Numbered from the stretch's first letter, positions 43,831 through 56,105 are shown. The stretch is DNA of 64,000 bases from Plecoglossus altivelis (GCA_036571765.1 BROE01000023.1:2300688-2364687); one strand, 5' to 3'. A program made the numbers and translations. The notes: a model not told the origin generated them from the letters alone.

Positions 43831-44385
43831 CTAAACAGGAAGACCATCTTGAAAACCACTGCCATGCAAATAGCTGCCAAGTACGTGGAGCAAAAACGCA
43901 GTACCATAGCTGAAATGCAAGCATTAGCATCCTTCAAGTTAGCGGTTGGGCCCTCGCTAGACTATAAAACGGAAAAAAACATAGCTAAAAACAAAAAATT
44001 GTGTGCTCTAGCGTCAAGTCGAAGGCCTCTAGATGCTGGCATAACAATACCAAGAGAAATATTTTGGTGTTCAAACATTGTTCAGGATATTTGTGTGCAG
44101 GTTGTACTGTGTTACCTCGGGGGCTAGCGCTAGCTTCTGCTTGGAGTGGACGGATGGAGGTCATAAGCGTGATACGTGGCCGGCGTTTAGAGCCTGTGGG
44201 TCAAATTAAATTCCGGAGCACTGATAACAACTGACTGAGGTTGTGGCGACTCTGTGCCTGGGGAAGCGCAGGCACATTATGCTATTCAAATGGGCCTGCT
44301 GCTTTCAGACTCTCTTGTTTTTCTCTCCTCTCCTCCTTATCATCGCTCTCTGCCTTCCCCTACCAAGTCTGCATCTTCCCTCCCT
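43831..44385. other. Non-coding, one octamer site
   Basis: An exact octamer ATGCAAAT lies at 43864-43871, followed by AGCTGCC. Mixed unique DNA continues with no gene. Confidence 0.4.
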
Positions 44386-44415
44386 CTCTTTCTTTCTCTC
44401 TCTCTTTCTCTCCCA
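44386..44415. repeat. Short (CT)n tract
   Basis: CT/TTTC units inside a CT-rich section (44310-44510) that generates frames of about 100 codons. Confidence 0.8.
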
Positions 44416-44904
44416 TTGTCCCTCACCCCGTCTCCTCTATCAATCTCTTTTTGACCCGCTCTCCTTTCCCCTCCCTCGGTCCCTCCACTTCTCCTCTCGG
44501 TCTGCCTGCATACTGATGAGGGGAGACAGTGGAGGGAGTTGCTCTTATAACACCTCCAACCTTTGAGCCACTCAGGCTGCAGGCTCCCTCATGCCTCCGT
44601 CCTAATTGGCCTTATTAGAGAGCGGAGGAACCTGGAGCAAGCTGCGTGGGTCTCAGCGTTACTGAGTGGGCCCCGTGCGTTTTTGTGTGTTCGTACACAC
44701 ACCTGTGATGCGTGTGTGTGCACAGACAGATAGCCGCTAACGGACGTGTATGTCTTTGAATGAGAGAGAGATGAATAGGGGAACTTGGAGAAAGGGAAAG
44801 GAGGAGATGGAAAATAAGAGTGGGTATTACTGTGTGTGAGTGACTGTGGATGTGCGTACAAATTACAATATTTGTCCATAGGTCCGTATTCCTACAGTGA
44901 CACA

Positions 44905-45437
44905 TGTGTGTGTGAAGCAACCAGACGTGTGTGTGTGTGTGTGGAGCAGCCAGACGTGTGTGTGTGTGTAGCAGCCAGATGTGTGTGTGGAGCAACCAGA
45001 CATGTGTGTGGAGCAACCAGACATATGTGTGTGTGTGTGTGTGGAGCAGCCAGAAATGTGTGTGTGGAGCAGCCAGACGTGTGTGTGGAGCAGCCAGACG
45101 TGTGTGTGGAGCAGCCAGACACGTGTGTGTGGAGCAGCCAGACACGTGTGTGTGTGAAGCAGCCAGACATGTGTGTGTAGAGCCGCCAGACGTGTGCATG
45201 GAGCAGCCAGACATGTGTGTGTGGAGCAGCCAGACACGTATGTGTGTGAAGCAGCCAGACATGTGTGTGTGGAGCTGCCAGACATGTGTGTGTGGAGCTG
45301 CCAGACATGTTTGTGTGTGTGAAGCAGCCAGACATGTGTGTGGAGCAGCCAGACATATGTGTGTGTGTGTGTGAAGCAGCCGGATGTGTGAGCGTGGAGC
45401 AGCCAGACATGTGTGTGAGTGGAGCAGCTAGACATGC
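44905..45437. repeat. Minisatellite of about 22 units, 21-33 bp each
   Basis: Each unit is a GT stretch followed by AGCAGCCAGACA or a close variant. I located about 22 units by their CCAGAC-type cores, with spacings of 21, 23 or 25 bp most often and up to 33. Variation lies mainly in GT length. Long frames are open on both strands (CVEQPDMCV-like and HTCLAAPHT-like), but unit lengths are not multiples of three, so no frame is kept across the array. Confidence 0.95.
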
Positions 45438-45599
45438 AGGACAGCACAGGTCCAGCACCTCTCCTGCCTCCCAGCGGTTCTTATGATGCGACTGATCGAT
45501 AAAGCAGCCATGTGGAGTGGTTCTCCACCCCTCCCGCGCCCCCCACCCCGGCTCACAAGTGGCCGGGCGGAACGACTATTTACAGTAGGAGATAGGACA

Positions 45600-45850
45600 G
45601 ATACATTTTCAAAAATGCTCCTACTCCACATGTCAATCTCCTGGCGATAAAGACTGAAATCCACCCCCACCCCACAAATGTGGTCCAAACGTTGTTTATC
45701 TTTGCTGGAGAGAACACCATTATGATAATTACACTCATCTCTATCTGGAATACATACATTGTCTCTTCGGACTGACCAACCTTGCGGTGGAACATAAAAA
45801 TCAACAGAGGAGAAAATTGCGCGGCTGACGCTAGCGGGACCTGACACTGG
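45600..45850. promoter_or_regulatory. Enhancer-like block
   Basis: CGTTGTTTATC (forkhead/SOX-like), CATTATGATAATTACAC, CATTGTCTC and CATAAAAATC words in unique sequence after the minisatellite. Overlapping minus frame of 74 codons is unrecognised. Confidence 0.27.
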
Positions 45851-46510
45851 AGGTCCTTCAGCGAGGGTATACGACGCGTGCATGTACAATCAGTAGCTTA
45901 GCATTTTTGTGTGGGGATAACGGTACTTAGCACACCTTTGTTCGTTGGGAGGTGTGGTGAGGCCAAGGAGAATGGAGGTACCCATGGCTTGAGCGGAGGA
46001 TTATCCTATGACGGCACCTCACGCTAAATACTGTGATTATCTGATAGGAAGTGCTGGTGTATCATAATTTGAAGGGTACGTTTAGCTCCATTACACAAGC
46101 AACTGCTTCTTTTTTGTATCACAGATTTTTTTGGGGGGGTACACGCAATGAGTTTAACAAAATGTGACTTGATTGTTTATAGTAATGGGTATTGTGGATG
46201 ACAGTTATGGCAGGACCACAAAAAGGTACTCCGGACTAACTCAAGAAACGTAATTTGGGCGTTAGAAGTTGTGGAAAAAAAGAAACCTGCAACTGATTGA
46301 AAATAAGGATTGAGTTACCAGCGTGGTACTTCTGAATCCTGTTTCCATGTGTATGTGTGTGCTGGGACCCAACCTTCAGGACTCCTGCCCCGACCCCTCC
46401 CTCCCCCACCAATATGGAACTTGACCCTTTCAGAAGAGAGCGACCCACAAACTGAATGCAACCTTGACAAAGGTGAGGGGGGCGAGATGTGTTTCCAATA
46501 AACGCAGGAC
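45851..46510. other. Non-coding, nothing recognised
   Basis: Mixed sequence with G run at 46132-46138. No gene supported. Confidence 0.5.
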
Positions 46511-46630
46511 CTTGCGTGTGTGTGCAGGCATTTGTGTGTGTGCGTGCATATGTGTGGGAACGTAAGTGCCTGCAATTGTGTGTGTGCGTGTGTGAGAGTG
46601 AGTAAGTGAGTGAGCGTGTGTGTGTGGGCG
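46511..46630. repeat. Imperfect (GT)n tract
   Basis: GT with GC and GAGTGAG interruptions; source of HTHTHK frames on the minus strand. Confidence 0.85.
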
Positions 46631-47095
46631 CGGTCGTGCCCTTGCATGGGTCTGTGTGTAGCAGGGGGTTTCTGGAGTCTGTCACGGCTGTAGGCGCCAT
46701 GGACAGGACTTGACAGGTGTGTGGGACCCCTGAACAGAGGCTGGATCCGGGGGCCGGTGGGCAAGCACAATAACCCCATTCAGACATCGCTCGAGACAGC
46801 CGAGATATCCCAGGACCCCTGTAACGTGGAGGTCAGAGGGTACAGCGCTCCTTCATATTGAGACGGACAGGGGAACACGTCAACCTTTCAGTGCTACTAC
46901 AAAGACAGCCTGGCCTGTACCTGTATCAACAGATCCGAACACTTTGCCTGGCTGCATTTGGTTAGTCAGCCAAACGTCCAGCACACAGGACTTGTGGATA
47001 ACAGTCATTAATGTGGCTTGTCTCACCATTAACTGGTGAGGTTTGGCACATATAATCATGCATCAGTGAGATGGAGGAGAGGAAGAGGGAGCCTG
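46631..47095. other. Non-coding, nothing recognised
   Basis: Unique sequence without supportable features. Confidence 0.5.
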
Positions 47096-47180
47096 ATATA
47101 TAGTAAGAGAGAGGGGGAGAAAAAGAGAGAGGAAAGAGAGACAGAGAAAGCAAGAGAAAAAGTGGAAAAGAGAGAGGAGG
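47096..47180. repeat. Imperfect (GA)n tract
   Basis: GAGAGGG, GAAAAAG and GAGACAG units. Confidence 0.88.
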
Positions 47181-49422
47181 GTAATTTTCAAGAACATATG
47201 TCTTGCTCCCATCCCTGACATCTCATTGTTCCAGACTTAAACCGTTAATTAGTGTTCATATTCTCTTAACTGCAGGCCAACCTCTATTCTTTTAGTCTTA
47301 CACTTTGTTGTGTTAACAAAGTGACATCGGTTACAGGCTATACTTCACATTTCCCCCTGGTATGAATTTCTTATTCATAAGAATAACAGTTTAGAATATC
47401 TAGTTACATTCTAACTCCCCAATTGATATCTACAGACAGTTATTTCCGTTGAACGTTGAACAAAAATCTGACAACCTCCCTCCAGCAACAGACCCAGACA
47501 CCCCCCCACATGTAGCCAACCAGAGAAACTTCCCATCGCAAATCACAGCAGCACACAAGCTAATGCTAAGATGTGACAGAAATGGTCACTGTCTGGATGA
47601 ATTACTACGCCGATGCTCTCCGTATGCCCTAAACGCAGATCTGACAGAGCTTTTAAAACATCCACATCGGCGGTGCTAGGAGCATCCATGCGTAAAATTG
47701 GACAGCCATCCTTCAGCCTAGGCATAAATCCATGGGCGGGTGGCAAACATGGAGAACCATATAGTATGCGTCTGATGAAACTACCACCCCCCCCCCCGGC
47801 CTGAAAAAAGGTAATTGAATGTGGGATGAAGGCAAAGTTGGAGAACGTCAGCAGAACCACCTCCATGGAACCCCACTACTGTGCAGGGGGGCATGTTCTG
47901 CAGGGATGCATACAGGCCAGGCAGTCTCTCTTTCTTCTGGATAAGTCAATACTGAATACCGATCGCCTCCCTCAAAAATGGGATTGGATTAAAATTGTGT
48001 AGTGCAGGTCAACGCTATGCTATGTTCTTGGGTTCTTACCTTAGTAGATAAACAGTAAAAACATTAATGCTAACCAGTCGTTACCTAGTTTGCTGTTATA
48101 TAACAGAAACTCAGGTAAAGCTTACTTTAAACCTCTAAAACCAAGGTATACTGGGTCACTAAGTATGCAGCCTTTGAATGCTGAGGGTTATTAAGCCAGA
48201 GTTATGACATCTATCATTGTGGCAACGTCTTATACATGCAGTCTTGAACAAGCCCAAGGATGGAGTGATAGAGATCATTTTTGGGGGGTAAAAGCTCTCG
48301 TTGCATTGTGCTGTGCTGGCGGCTGATAAGATATGGCAGACGATGGCTGTAACGTGACATTGTTGCTCTGGAACGTTCTCAATTCTTATCAAGGGGCAGG
48401 GAGCGATAAGGGCCATATCCTCATTGGGTCATCTGCAATGAATGGTTGGAGAAAAAAGGGCTAGCTGCCCTTGGTAGCATTTGGCTACAGGTCAAAACAG
48501 AGAGAGCTAACTGGGGCAAGGTCGTAAACAGTGCTGTCAAATGTCAGCAAATGCGAGTCCGATGAAAGGAAAACCCAGTTGAAGAGCATGGGCACCTGCC
48601 GAAATTAGAAACAGTAATAGAAATATGCGGCAATGCATCCTCCTGTCCAGAAAATACAGATAGGGGAACGTGTGCAATTCAAATAGCTTAAGAAGAGTTC
48701 CAATTGCAGCTACCAACAACTCCTCTGGATAAAGTTGTTTTCTTTCTTAGCAAACATTTTAGGGAATGCTGTCACGAAAAATAAGGAATTTGAGTAATTT
48801 CAGCCATGGAGCAATACAGTATGTGACGGCTGTGCTAGTGGCAACAAAAGGGCACAAGCAATCATAATGGCGAGCTGTGTGTGTTGTGGGTAGCAGTTCT
48901 CCATGCTTGACTGAGGAGCGGGGAGCAGAATACTAATAAGACTGGGGCTCTTTGAAGCGGCCTGTGTTCCTCTCTCTATCTCACTGTTGGCGCCGTCTAA
49001 TTGGCCATGTAGCGAGCACAACAAGCCGCAACAATTGGCTAATTCTACACATCGTTACCGAGTCGGTATATGTTCTTGTCAGCATGCGCTCAACTTTTTC
49101 CTATTGTCAGTGATTCCGCGAAGCCCAGCATAGAACAACTTCGGCTAGGTTGTAACTAGTTTGGTGGTCAAACTGATCTGTCTGACCTCTCAGGTATCTA
49201 CCAGTTGTACCGTTATAGTTTGACGTGTTGATGTTGTTAGATCCTCTTGCTCGTGGGTCGATGGAGGTTCAACTTATATTTCAGACCGTGAGTATAACTC
49301 ATTCCAGCCGTCTAGTGGGTAACTGTATAGCGTGGTAAGCAATGGCAGACTTCCTCAAGTCGCAATACCTACATAGACATGCCAACAGTAGACATGTTCC
49401 TGGTTTCAGTTACGTGGGTCAG
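47181..49422. other. Non-coding, partly enhancer-like
   Basis: AT-rich at 47220-47450, a C11 run near 47787-47797, then mixed sequence. The section 48290-49030 has balanced texture and may hold conserved non-coding DNA. No gene recognised. Confidence 0.4.
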
Positions 49423-49947
49423 TTACAGGTCGGGATTGGGGAATGAGTTTGTAAAAAAAGAGGTGCGGGGACTACAAACTCGGTTCGGCATGTTTCGTGC
49501 GCCATTAAAATTGTATACGGCGCAAGGAAAACAAACTGTAGGCTTGCCGGCTGCAGGGGGACAGATGGCTGTCGGAGTGGGGTTTCTTATGCATGAGGAA
49601 CTCTTGCATCTGCCGCTGGTGTGACTGGCACAGGGTGAGGGGAAGTTCTCAAGAAACCAGCAGTACGTTTCCTTCGTCGAAAAATAAGCCTGCAAAAGAC
49701 CAAGGATGTGGGCCGGTTTTCGAGAAGCGTGTTTGTTTTCGATCCTGGGCGTCTTTGCTGCCTTGCAGAAGTGGAGGAGTACAGACCTGAATCCAAGGAG
49801 CCAGTAATTCTCCAGGCACCCAGGTGAGGTGACATGGTGCCAAAATAAAGGCTCCAGTTCATCGGACACTGATCCAGATATGGGCACTGAGCCTAAGGGA
49901 AAACCAGTAGACACTGCATGGGCCCCCACAAGCACAAGGTTGGACAC
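49423..49947 (-). other. Unrecognised 174-codon open frame
   Basis: The frame is not low complexity and the same interval is also open in parts on the plus strand. No signal peptide, domain or motif recognised. It overlaps a plus-strand exon candidate at 49769-49823, so at most one reading can be right. Confidence 0.12.
49769..49823 (+). other. Candidate 55-bp exon
   Basis: A good acceptor (GTCTTTGCTGCCTTGCAG) and donor (CCCAG/GTGAGG) enclose 55 bp that are open in a frame reading VEEYRPESKEPVILQAP, a protein-like composition. Gene unknown; short splice-bounded intervals of this kind also arise by chance in 64 kb. Confidence 0.2.
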
Positions 49948-50104
49948 CCCCTGTCAACCAAGTACAACAGTCCTAGACCAAAGTTTGGCAGCCTGTTGTC
50001 ATCTGTCAAAACAATGTAGCAAATGGAGTACCTGTATAAAGTGGTTATATGGCCACAGTCCAGGGTTACCTATCCGTCGCGGCTTGATTCCGAAGACATT
50101 TCCT

Positions 50105-50350
50105 AATTGGACGTGATGTCTGAAGCGGACTTTCGCGCTTTGCTTTTTCTTAAAAGGGGGGGAGAAGAGGACATGGGATGGGGATTGGCCATTTGCATGC
50201 ACCCTTGCCATGGAGAGAGTCACAATTGTCTCGCTCTCCCCGTTGTCTATCTCTGTGGAGGCAGACAGAAAGATCGATGTGCAAAAAGGCACTTCAATTC
50301 CTGCTCAATTTCATCCTTTGCTGCCAGTACAATTAAAAGGACTCACCACC
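50105..50350. promoter_or_regulatory. Enhancer-like block with octamer
   Basis: An exact octamer ATTTGCAT at 50191-50198 is flanked by GATTGGCC and GCACCC. ACAATTGTC, CCGTTGTCTATC (SOX-like), GATCGATGTG and ACAATTAAAAGG follow within 150 bp. It is one of the most enhancer-like stretches in the window. Confidence 0.38.
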
Positions 50351-51131
50351 CATTTTCTAATCCAAATTCTCCTTTAGACAGAATGGCTGTTCAAAGTCAT
50401 CAGTATTATGTTTGGGGGACGAAAGTCTTTCTTACCAGGGTGACTTTGACATTCTATATCCTTTGCCTCCACTAATTACATGGACGGTCAGGTTATTGAC
50501 CAATTCAGCGTAAGGAGTCACTGGATGAGGCACTGAATCTACTGAGGAATATGGCTGGCTGGTACAGTAATTCCCCAAATTACTTTTCAACTGAATTATC
50601 TAAAGAAATATTTCCATCTAGCCATTGGAATGTCACGTAGACAAATTGGAAATGTGCTTTTATGACTAGTGAAACTTAATTTCTCAACTTCCCTCATTTC
50701 CGCCGCTGCACAACTTCAAATGGTTATTTTGACATAAAAACACAACCATGGCACCACTGCTTGAAAATTGCTCCCACACACCAAATTATCTCTGTCCTAG
50801 CGCATCACTGGCACATGCACACAGCCATTTCCTATCTTAATGAAAGTGGCAGAATGTGAACATTACTCATTTTACACATTTGTTTTGGAACCTGGAACCA
50901 TTGCGGTCCAGCCAATAGATAGAAATCAGTAAATTACCTGGGTGTAGTGGTAGCATTCAAGCTGCTGCCCCAATTATTACGGCCCAGCTGCAATTATACA
51001 GGGTTACCCAGCTGTGCTTGACACAAAGCTGGCTTACCAAGGCTTACCGCCGACCAAAAACATCAACAAGATTATGGGGGGGCTAACCTTTCCGTGGCAC
51101 TCGTCTGTGACAATAGTGACGTTAAATGGAC
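50351..51131. other. Non-coding, partly enhancer-like
   Basis: AT-rich unique DNA. The section 50905-51010 has GCCAATAGATAG, CCCAATTATTACGG and CAGCTGCAATTAT words of enhancer type. No gene. Confidence 0.4.
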
Positions 51132-51212
51132 CTTTGGTTTTCAGCCAGTGGCGGAAAGAAAGACAACGGTACGTCGCCCCTGCGAGGTGTTCTGTTATCG
51201 CTAGCTCCACGG
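51132..51212 (-). other. Weak candidate 81-bp exon
   Basis: A strong minus-strand acceptor (CTTGCACTCTCCTCAG) precedes 81 bp open in a frame reading VELAITEHLAGATYRCLSF and onward, with phase-neutral length. The donor (AAAG/GTCCAT) is poor. On the plus strand the same interval has an acceptor-like TTTGGTTTTCAG and a donor-like GTACGT. Gene unrecognised. Confidence 0.12.
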
Positions 51213-52370
51213 CTGAGGAGAGTGCAAGAGGAACAAAGACATCTCTGATACGCATCTCCTTCAATTGCATAGGTTGGCTGTTCATTAGGGAAGTTTGAAG
51301 CCATAGGATTAGATGAGCTCCAGCCGGCCTCTCAGGTAAAAGGGATAGCAGAGGGAGCCAGTATTCCTGTTGCACAAAGAGCTACTTGAACTTGGGCACC
51401 AGTCGGATGACTAATGACAAAATGACTGCAGCGGCCTAATTAATCATTATCCGATGTCAGGAGTTAACTACATGAGATCATGTGTCTAGACACTGTTTCA
51501 CAGAATTTAAAAAGTGACCACGAGCAAATGTTGGACAAACCATTACGTAAGGCAAGGGTTCAAAAGTCGTTTTCAACCTCATGCAAGAACGCCAAGCTTT
51601 TCTGCTTGTAAGTGCCAACGCAAGGTGCATCATAGACGACAAGCCTACCATTGTAGACCACAGGCCAGACCCTCTCTGTGGCAGGCGACACAGTCTAGAG
51701 TCTTCCAGAACGGAGTGGAGCTGTCAGCAGAGAAGAGGATCTGACGTCTACTCTCCTGTCTCCCTGATGATAAATGGATGTAATATGGCACCAGTCACCC
51801 CACAGTACTAGTCAATACGACCAAGCAGAGGAATTCTAGGGAGACAATGGGAGACTGTGACCCCTTGTTACGGAATGACAAAAATCTACAAGGGGGGGGG
51901 GACACTGGGAATGGCAGGGAGAGACGGGTTATACAGGGGTGAAAGAATCCACTCCCCCCCCCACTTCGCCGCTGAATACAATCCTCTGCAGTAAGCGTTT
52001 TTATTTGGTATTTTCAAATAATATAAAGAACAGCTGTGCCGATGGGGAGATTCTGCTCAGTGCCTCAATCAAGTGAAAACATGGTCGGTTTTGACACACC
52101 AAGCATTCTGCTTCAGCTTCTGTGACTGAATTTTGAGGTCTAATTGGTTGCATTGCAGCCTTCCGTGTTGACGGCTGTAAAAACAAACAGTGAATGTAGT
52201 TGTAGTTCACCATCCTAAGGGATCTGGGATTGTTCTGCAGATGCGTACAGAGCACAGTAGATACACGCCAACCGAGCTCTCATCCACACACTGTACTTTC
52301 CCTGGGTCAAACTCATCTGTTCTGAGCATGTGTTGACAACTGATCATGAAGTGAGTCCAAATGAATGAGA
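51213..52370. other. Non-coding, nothing recognised
   Basis: Unique mixed DNA with a G10 run at 51892-51901 and a C10 run at 51954-51963. No gene. Confidence 0.5.
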
Positions 52371-52497
52371 GTAAGAGGGGAAAGAGAGGGAGATAGAGAG
52401 AACGAGCGAAAGACAGATTGAGCTGGACAGAGACAATGAGAGGGACAGACAGATAGAGAAACAGTGAGAGAGCGAGAGAGAGACAGCGAGAGCGAGC

Positions 52498-52556
<59 letters not shown>
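52371..52556. repeat. Imperfect to pure (GA)n polypurine tract
   Basis: About 185 bp. Pure GA repeats occupy 52517-52555. Opposite-strand SLSLSL frames up to 167 codons are artefacts. Confidence 0.97.
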
Positions 52557-52558
<2 letters not shown>

Positions 52559-52689
52559 CAAGGGTGGGGATCTTTATGAAAGCCGGAAGCCCTAACTCCA
52601 GCCCTTGAATGAAGGTGATGATTCGGTGTGTGCGCAGGGCGGGTGAGAGGAAAAGGCCCCCCATTTTCCAGCTCCTCGCCCCGCAGGGC

Positions 52690-53100
52690 TCCCGGCTGTG
52701 CCGCCAACACCGTTATCTGCTGCTTATTATTTGGCTGAACGAGCTGGAGCGGGGCTCCCCTGGTCCGCTTCTGACATAATGACTGATTACAGTCTTGCGG
52801 CTCCCCTCCGAAATCCCACTTCTGCCACCGACCAAGGCGTGCAGCAGCTCGGCACTGCAGGAGAGACCTTCTAGGGGGGAGGTGGCGGGGGGAGATGGGG
52901 GCGCGCTGACATACCTAACAGGGCCTCCTCCTCTACCTGTCACGTCTGACAGACGGGAGACACGCCAGGTTGGGCGCCTGGGGTTGGAGTTAGCCGCTCA
53001 CGCCGTGCGCCTCGTTACCGTGGTGGTTACCTCCTCACGACGTGGACCGCGAGGTGGCCGCGAGGCTGGCAAACTACTATTGGCGCCATGATAATCGGCA
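52690..53100. promoter_or_regulatory. GC-rich, CpG-containing block
   Basis: CTTATTATTTGGC and GACATAATGACTGATTACAG (homeodomain/TALE-like) lead into 300 bp of higher GC and CpG, including the near-palindromic GGTAACCACC/GTTACC words around 53016-53028. It could be an enhancer or a 5' exon region. No coding frame recognised. Confidence 0.3.
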
Positions 53101-54599
53101 AGTATGCGTGTGGTAAGGGGTCCAGACTGTATGTCTTTCTCAAAGCTCATCTGTTCCTGGTTTTTACGACCGCTCCTTCCTGGAAAGAAGTGATACATTC
53201 TAATCAAGCTGAGGAGTTCAATGGGTGTCAGCTGATGTTCATGAATATCCTATCTATCCCTCATTGCCTTTTAAGATACTGCTTGGCATTAGGAGTTTGA
53301 CATGTACGTGCAAAAAATGCCACTGCCCCCTGACAAGAACGCAGGGTCCAAAAAACTGTTGTCAACCGTGAAGCCTTTCTAAAAGACAGCAGGAGCACAA
53401 GAAGTCGCTCTGTCAGCGCTTGTGAAACGTCGCCTTTTAGGCAGTCAATTAAGCTCAAGGTGAACCCCCCCCCCCCAAAAAAGTGTCATCGTTTAAATCG
53501 TTTTGCTCCACTGGGCCGGGCGTCAGTTCTGGCCTCCCCCACTCTGAAGGTGACATAGGGGCCCGCCAGGCAAGATTATCCTTTGCCTGTAGTTTCGCAG
53601 CCTTTTTCTCGGTGAGATGGAGAATCTGTCGCGATCCTGAGTGTGATCTGCAGGAAACATACCTGGGATTCAAGTACATCTTTCCCCGGGCAACAGCCCA
53701 CATCAATGAAAGCCTGTGAGGACTCTGTACCCTCCTGGATAAGGCAGTCAGGTTCTCTCCCCAGTTCAAATCCAATCCTATTCCTATCGATCAGAGCTAA
53801 ATCAATTTGGACTGAGTCAGACGAAGAGACGGAGGTGCTAGAAAGCTGCAATACATTCTGAGGACATGATCAAGATCAACTCTGCATTGAGTATTGGAGC
53901 CATGGAGATGGCACCAACAAAGTACTCAGCATATTCAAAAGGAGGCCCTGACAAGATGTGGCAAAATGTTGTTTTCGAATCAGTATCAGTGGGCTGGATC
54001 CCAACACCAATTATCATTAGGAACTTTCAAATCAGTAACATCCATGGACTCCTGGTCTACAGCATGAGAATATACTTGTCCTTCATGCTCAATATGTGTA
54101 TGTCTTTGAATTTGGTTTGTTTGGTATATTTCAAGAAGGTTCAGTAGCTGGTTGGCCAGAAAGCAAACAAGGTTGAATTGCTTTTCAAGATGTCCCAGTC
54201 ATGCCTTGCCCTGCTCTTGACTAAAATATAAAACGAATGACCCAAAACACAGTTTAGCTTTCGCTTGACATCAATTCAATAAACCGTATTTTTCCACAAT
54301 ACAGAGATCACAATTGAATCAAAAAGAAACATAATAAAAGTCTGTAGACTATGCACCAAGTCTAATTTAATGAACTAAATGTAGTAAACGGTGAATTCAC
54401 TGTTTATAAACCTTCGTTGTTTTAACGATTTGGTTTTCCGCACCATAATAATGATGGGCAACACATTTCTCCAGCAAGAGTTAATCCTTTGGGACTAGGA
54501 TTTGGGACAGAAATGGTGAAAAACAAATTCAAAGCACTAAGTCTGCAAAAGAAATCATCTTTTGGGTCTTTAACGGACAATTAGTGGCCAGATGGGAGT
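53101..54599. other. Non-coding, nothing recognised
   Basis: C11 run at 53466-53476, then unique sequence, AT-rich from 54150. The 106-codon and smaller frames here carry no recognised domain. Confidence 0.45.
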
Positions 54600-54780
54600 G
54601 TCTAAATGGTTTGGGCGAAAGTGAACATGAATCGTCAGTTCCAGGTCATCGGTATGCGACTGCGGTGGCTTGCGCTCATTAACGATTCAATCCCAAACCT
54701 GCCTCTCTAACAGGCCATAAATGAACTTCTCCCAGGGCTCTGCTGCAGTGAAGCGCTGCGTCTGTGTTTAAGGGACTCCT
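54600..54780. promoter_or_regulatory. Enhancer-like block
   Basis: GCTCATTAACGATTCAATCCC, GGCCATAAATG (HOX-like) and balanced unique sequence, bounded by AT-rich DNA. Function inferred. Confidence 0.27.
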
Positions 54781-55985
54781 CCTTGCCCTTTTCAGAAACC
54801 CCTCAAAACAGAGCAGAGCTACAATATCAATCTTCCCTTGGCCAAAAAAAAGGAGAAAATGAACCTTCACTGTAAAATGCATGTAGACAAATGCATCACA
54901 CTTTACAGAGTTGTAAAAGGAGGTTGATGTACTAGGGCTCACTCTCTCTGTGTCAGTTTGATAGCTTTTGGACGCCTTTTAACAACACCAGGAGGGTCAT
55001 AAGAGGAGCTCGGACGGCTCGAAACGCTAAATCGACATTTCATGCAATATCTGCACTGATGCCAACATTTAAAATGATTTAACATGTGTCTGGCTCACAC
55101 ATTCATTGGTCACGTTTCATATATGCCGTTGCAAAAGAGTACTTTTTAAACTTATGTTTGAGCTGGGAGGTATAGCTGCACAGCTATTGGTGCACCAGTC
55201 TCAGCAGGGAGAGATCTGACTACAGGCAACCATTGATGCAGGTTCAGTTGGGTTAAGAAACATAACCAGATATGGACGGGCCTCTTAGCAATGTGTGCTC
55301 ACCTTTTAGAAGCAATTAACTTGGATCCAATTACGCTAAATGCAAGAAACAAGTGGGATTGATTCAAATGATTTCCATACAAATCAATGCAAGTTTAAAA
55401 AAGGTCACTCAATTCATTTACTACAAATACCATTTTAAGACCTGGCTTTAACAATAGATCAATCATTCAATGCCTTCTAAAAAATGAATCTTAGTTGATA
55501 ATGACTGAGAGAGATTTCCAAGTGTGGCTTTTGTGGTGGAGAGAAGACTACTTCTTAATTCAATTTTTTTTTTTACATCTTTGAGAATTCCTGCCCATCC
55601 CTTCACTCTGTAATAGAATAATAAGGCAAATAACACATTCAACTCACAGATCTCGCTGAGCTATCTGCCTGCATATTGAGTGGTACATTGTACCAGTGTT
55701 CTGTGTCTAAGTGTTCTGACCCCGTAGGGACAAGTTAACTAAGTGGCAAATTGAGGGCGCTAGGAAGGTGGCAGATTATCAAAAAGTGCACACTAAGGGA
55801 AAGTCTACCGAGTCCCAAAGAAATTTGGACTAGGAAGGAAAAGTGTCATTGGTCCGCCCGGTGCACACCATCAAGCTCTCCAGCCCCTCCAACACGATGC
55901 CCTCGCAGGCTTTTATTCAAATTGAGTGCATAAATTACTAGAATTAATGTGACGCGGAAGAACTCAGGAAACATGGCCGCCAAAG
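54781..55985. other. Non-coding AT-rich stretch
   Basis: AT-rich unique DNA, T run at 55566-55574. No gene recognised. Confidence 0.5.
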
Positions 55986-56105
55986 CTTTTTTTATGTGCA
56001 TTGTTTCCCGTCTTGCCCAACTGCAACGGTAGCCGTCTCATTGGAGCCATCTAATCAATGAGGCCCAAGCTGATTTAAGGTTATTTTATGGTCAGCAATG
56101 GTTGC
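55986..56105. promoter_or_regulatory. Enhancer-like block
   Basis: TGTGCATTGTTTCCC (SOX/forkhead-like), CATCTAATCAATGAGG and GGTTATTTTATGG words occur within 110 bp, ending shortly before a GA tract. Confidence 0.25.

Noticed and set aside
44615..45458. Frames of 147 to 215 codons on both strands (VEQPDMCV and HTCLAAPHT repeats)
   Set aside because: They come from the minisatellite. Unit lengths of 21-33 bp do not keep one frame, and both strands are equally open.
52207..52710. 167-codon minus-strand frame
   Set aside because: Mostly the GA tract read on the other strand.
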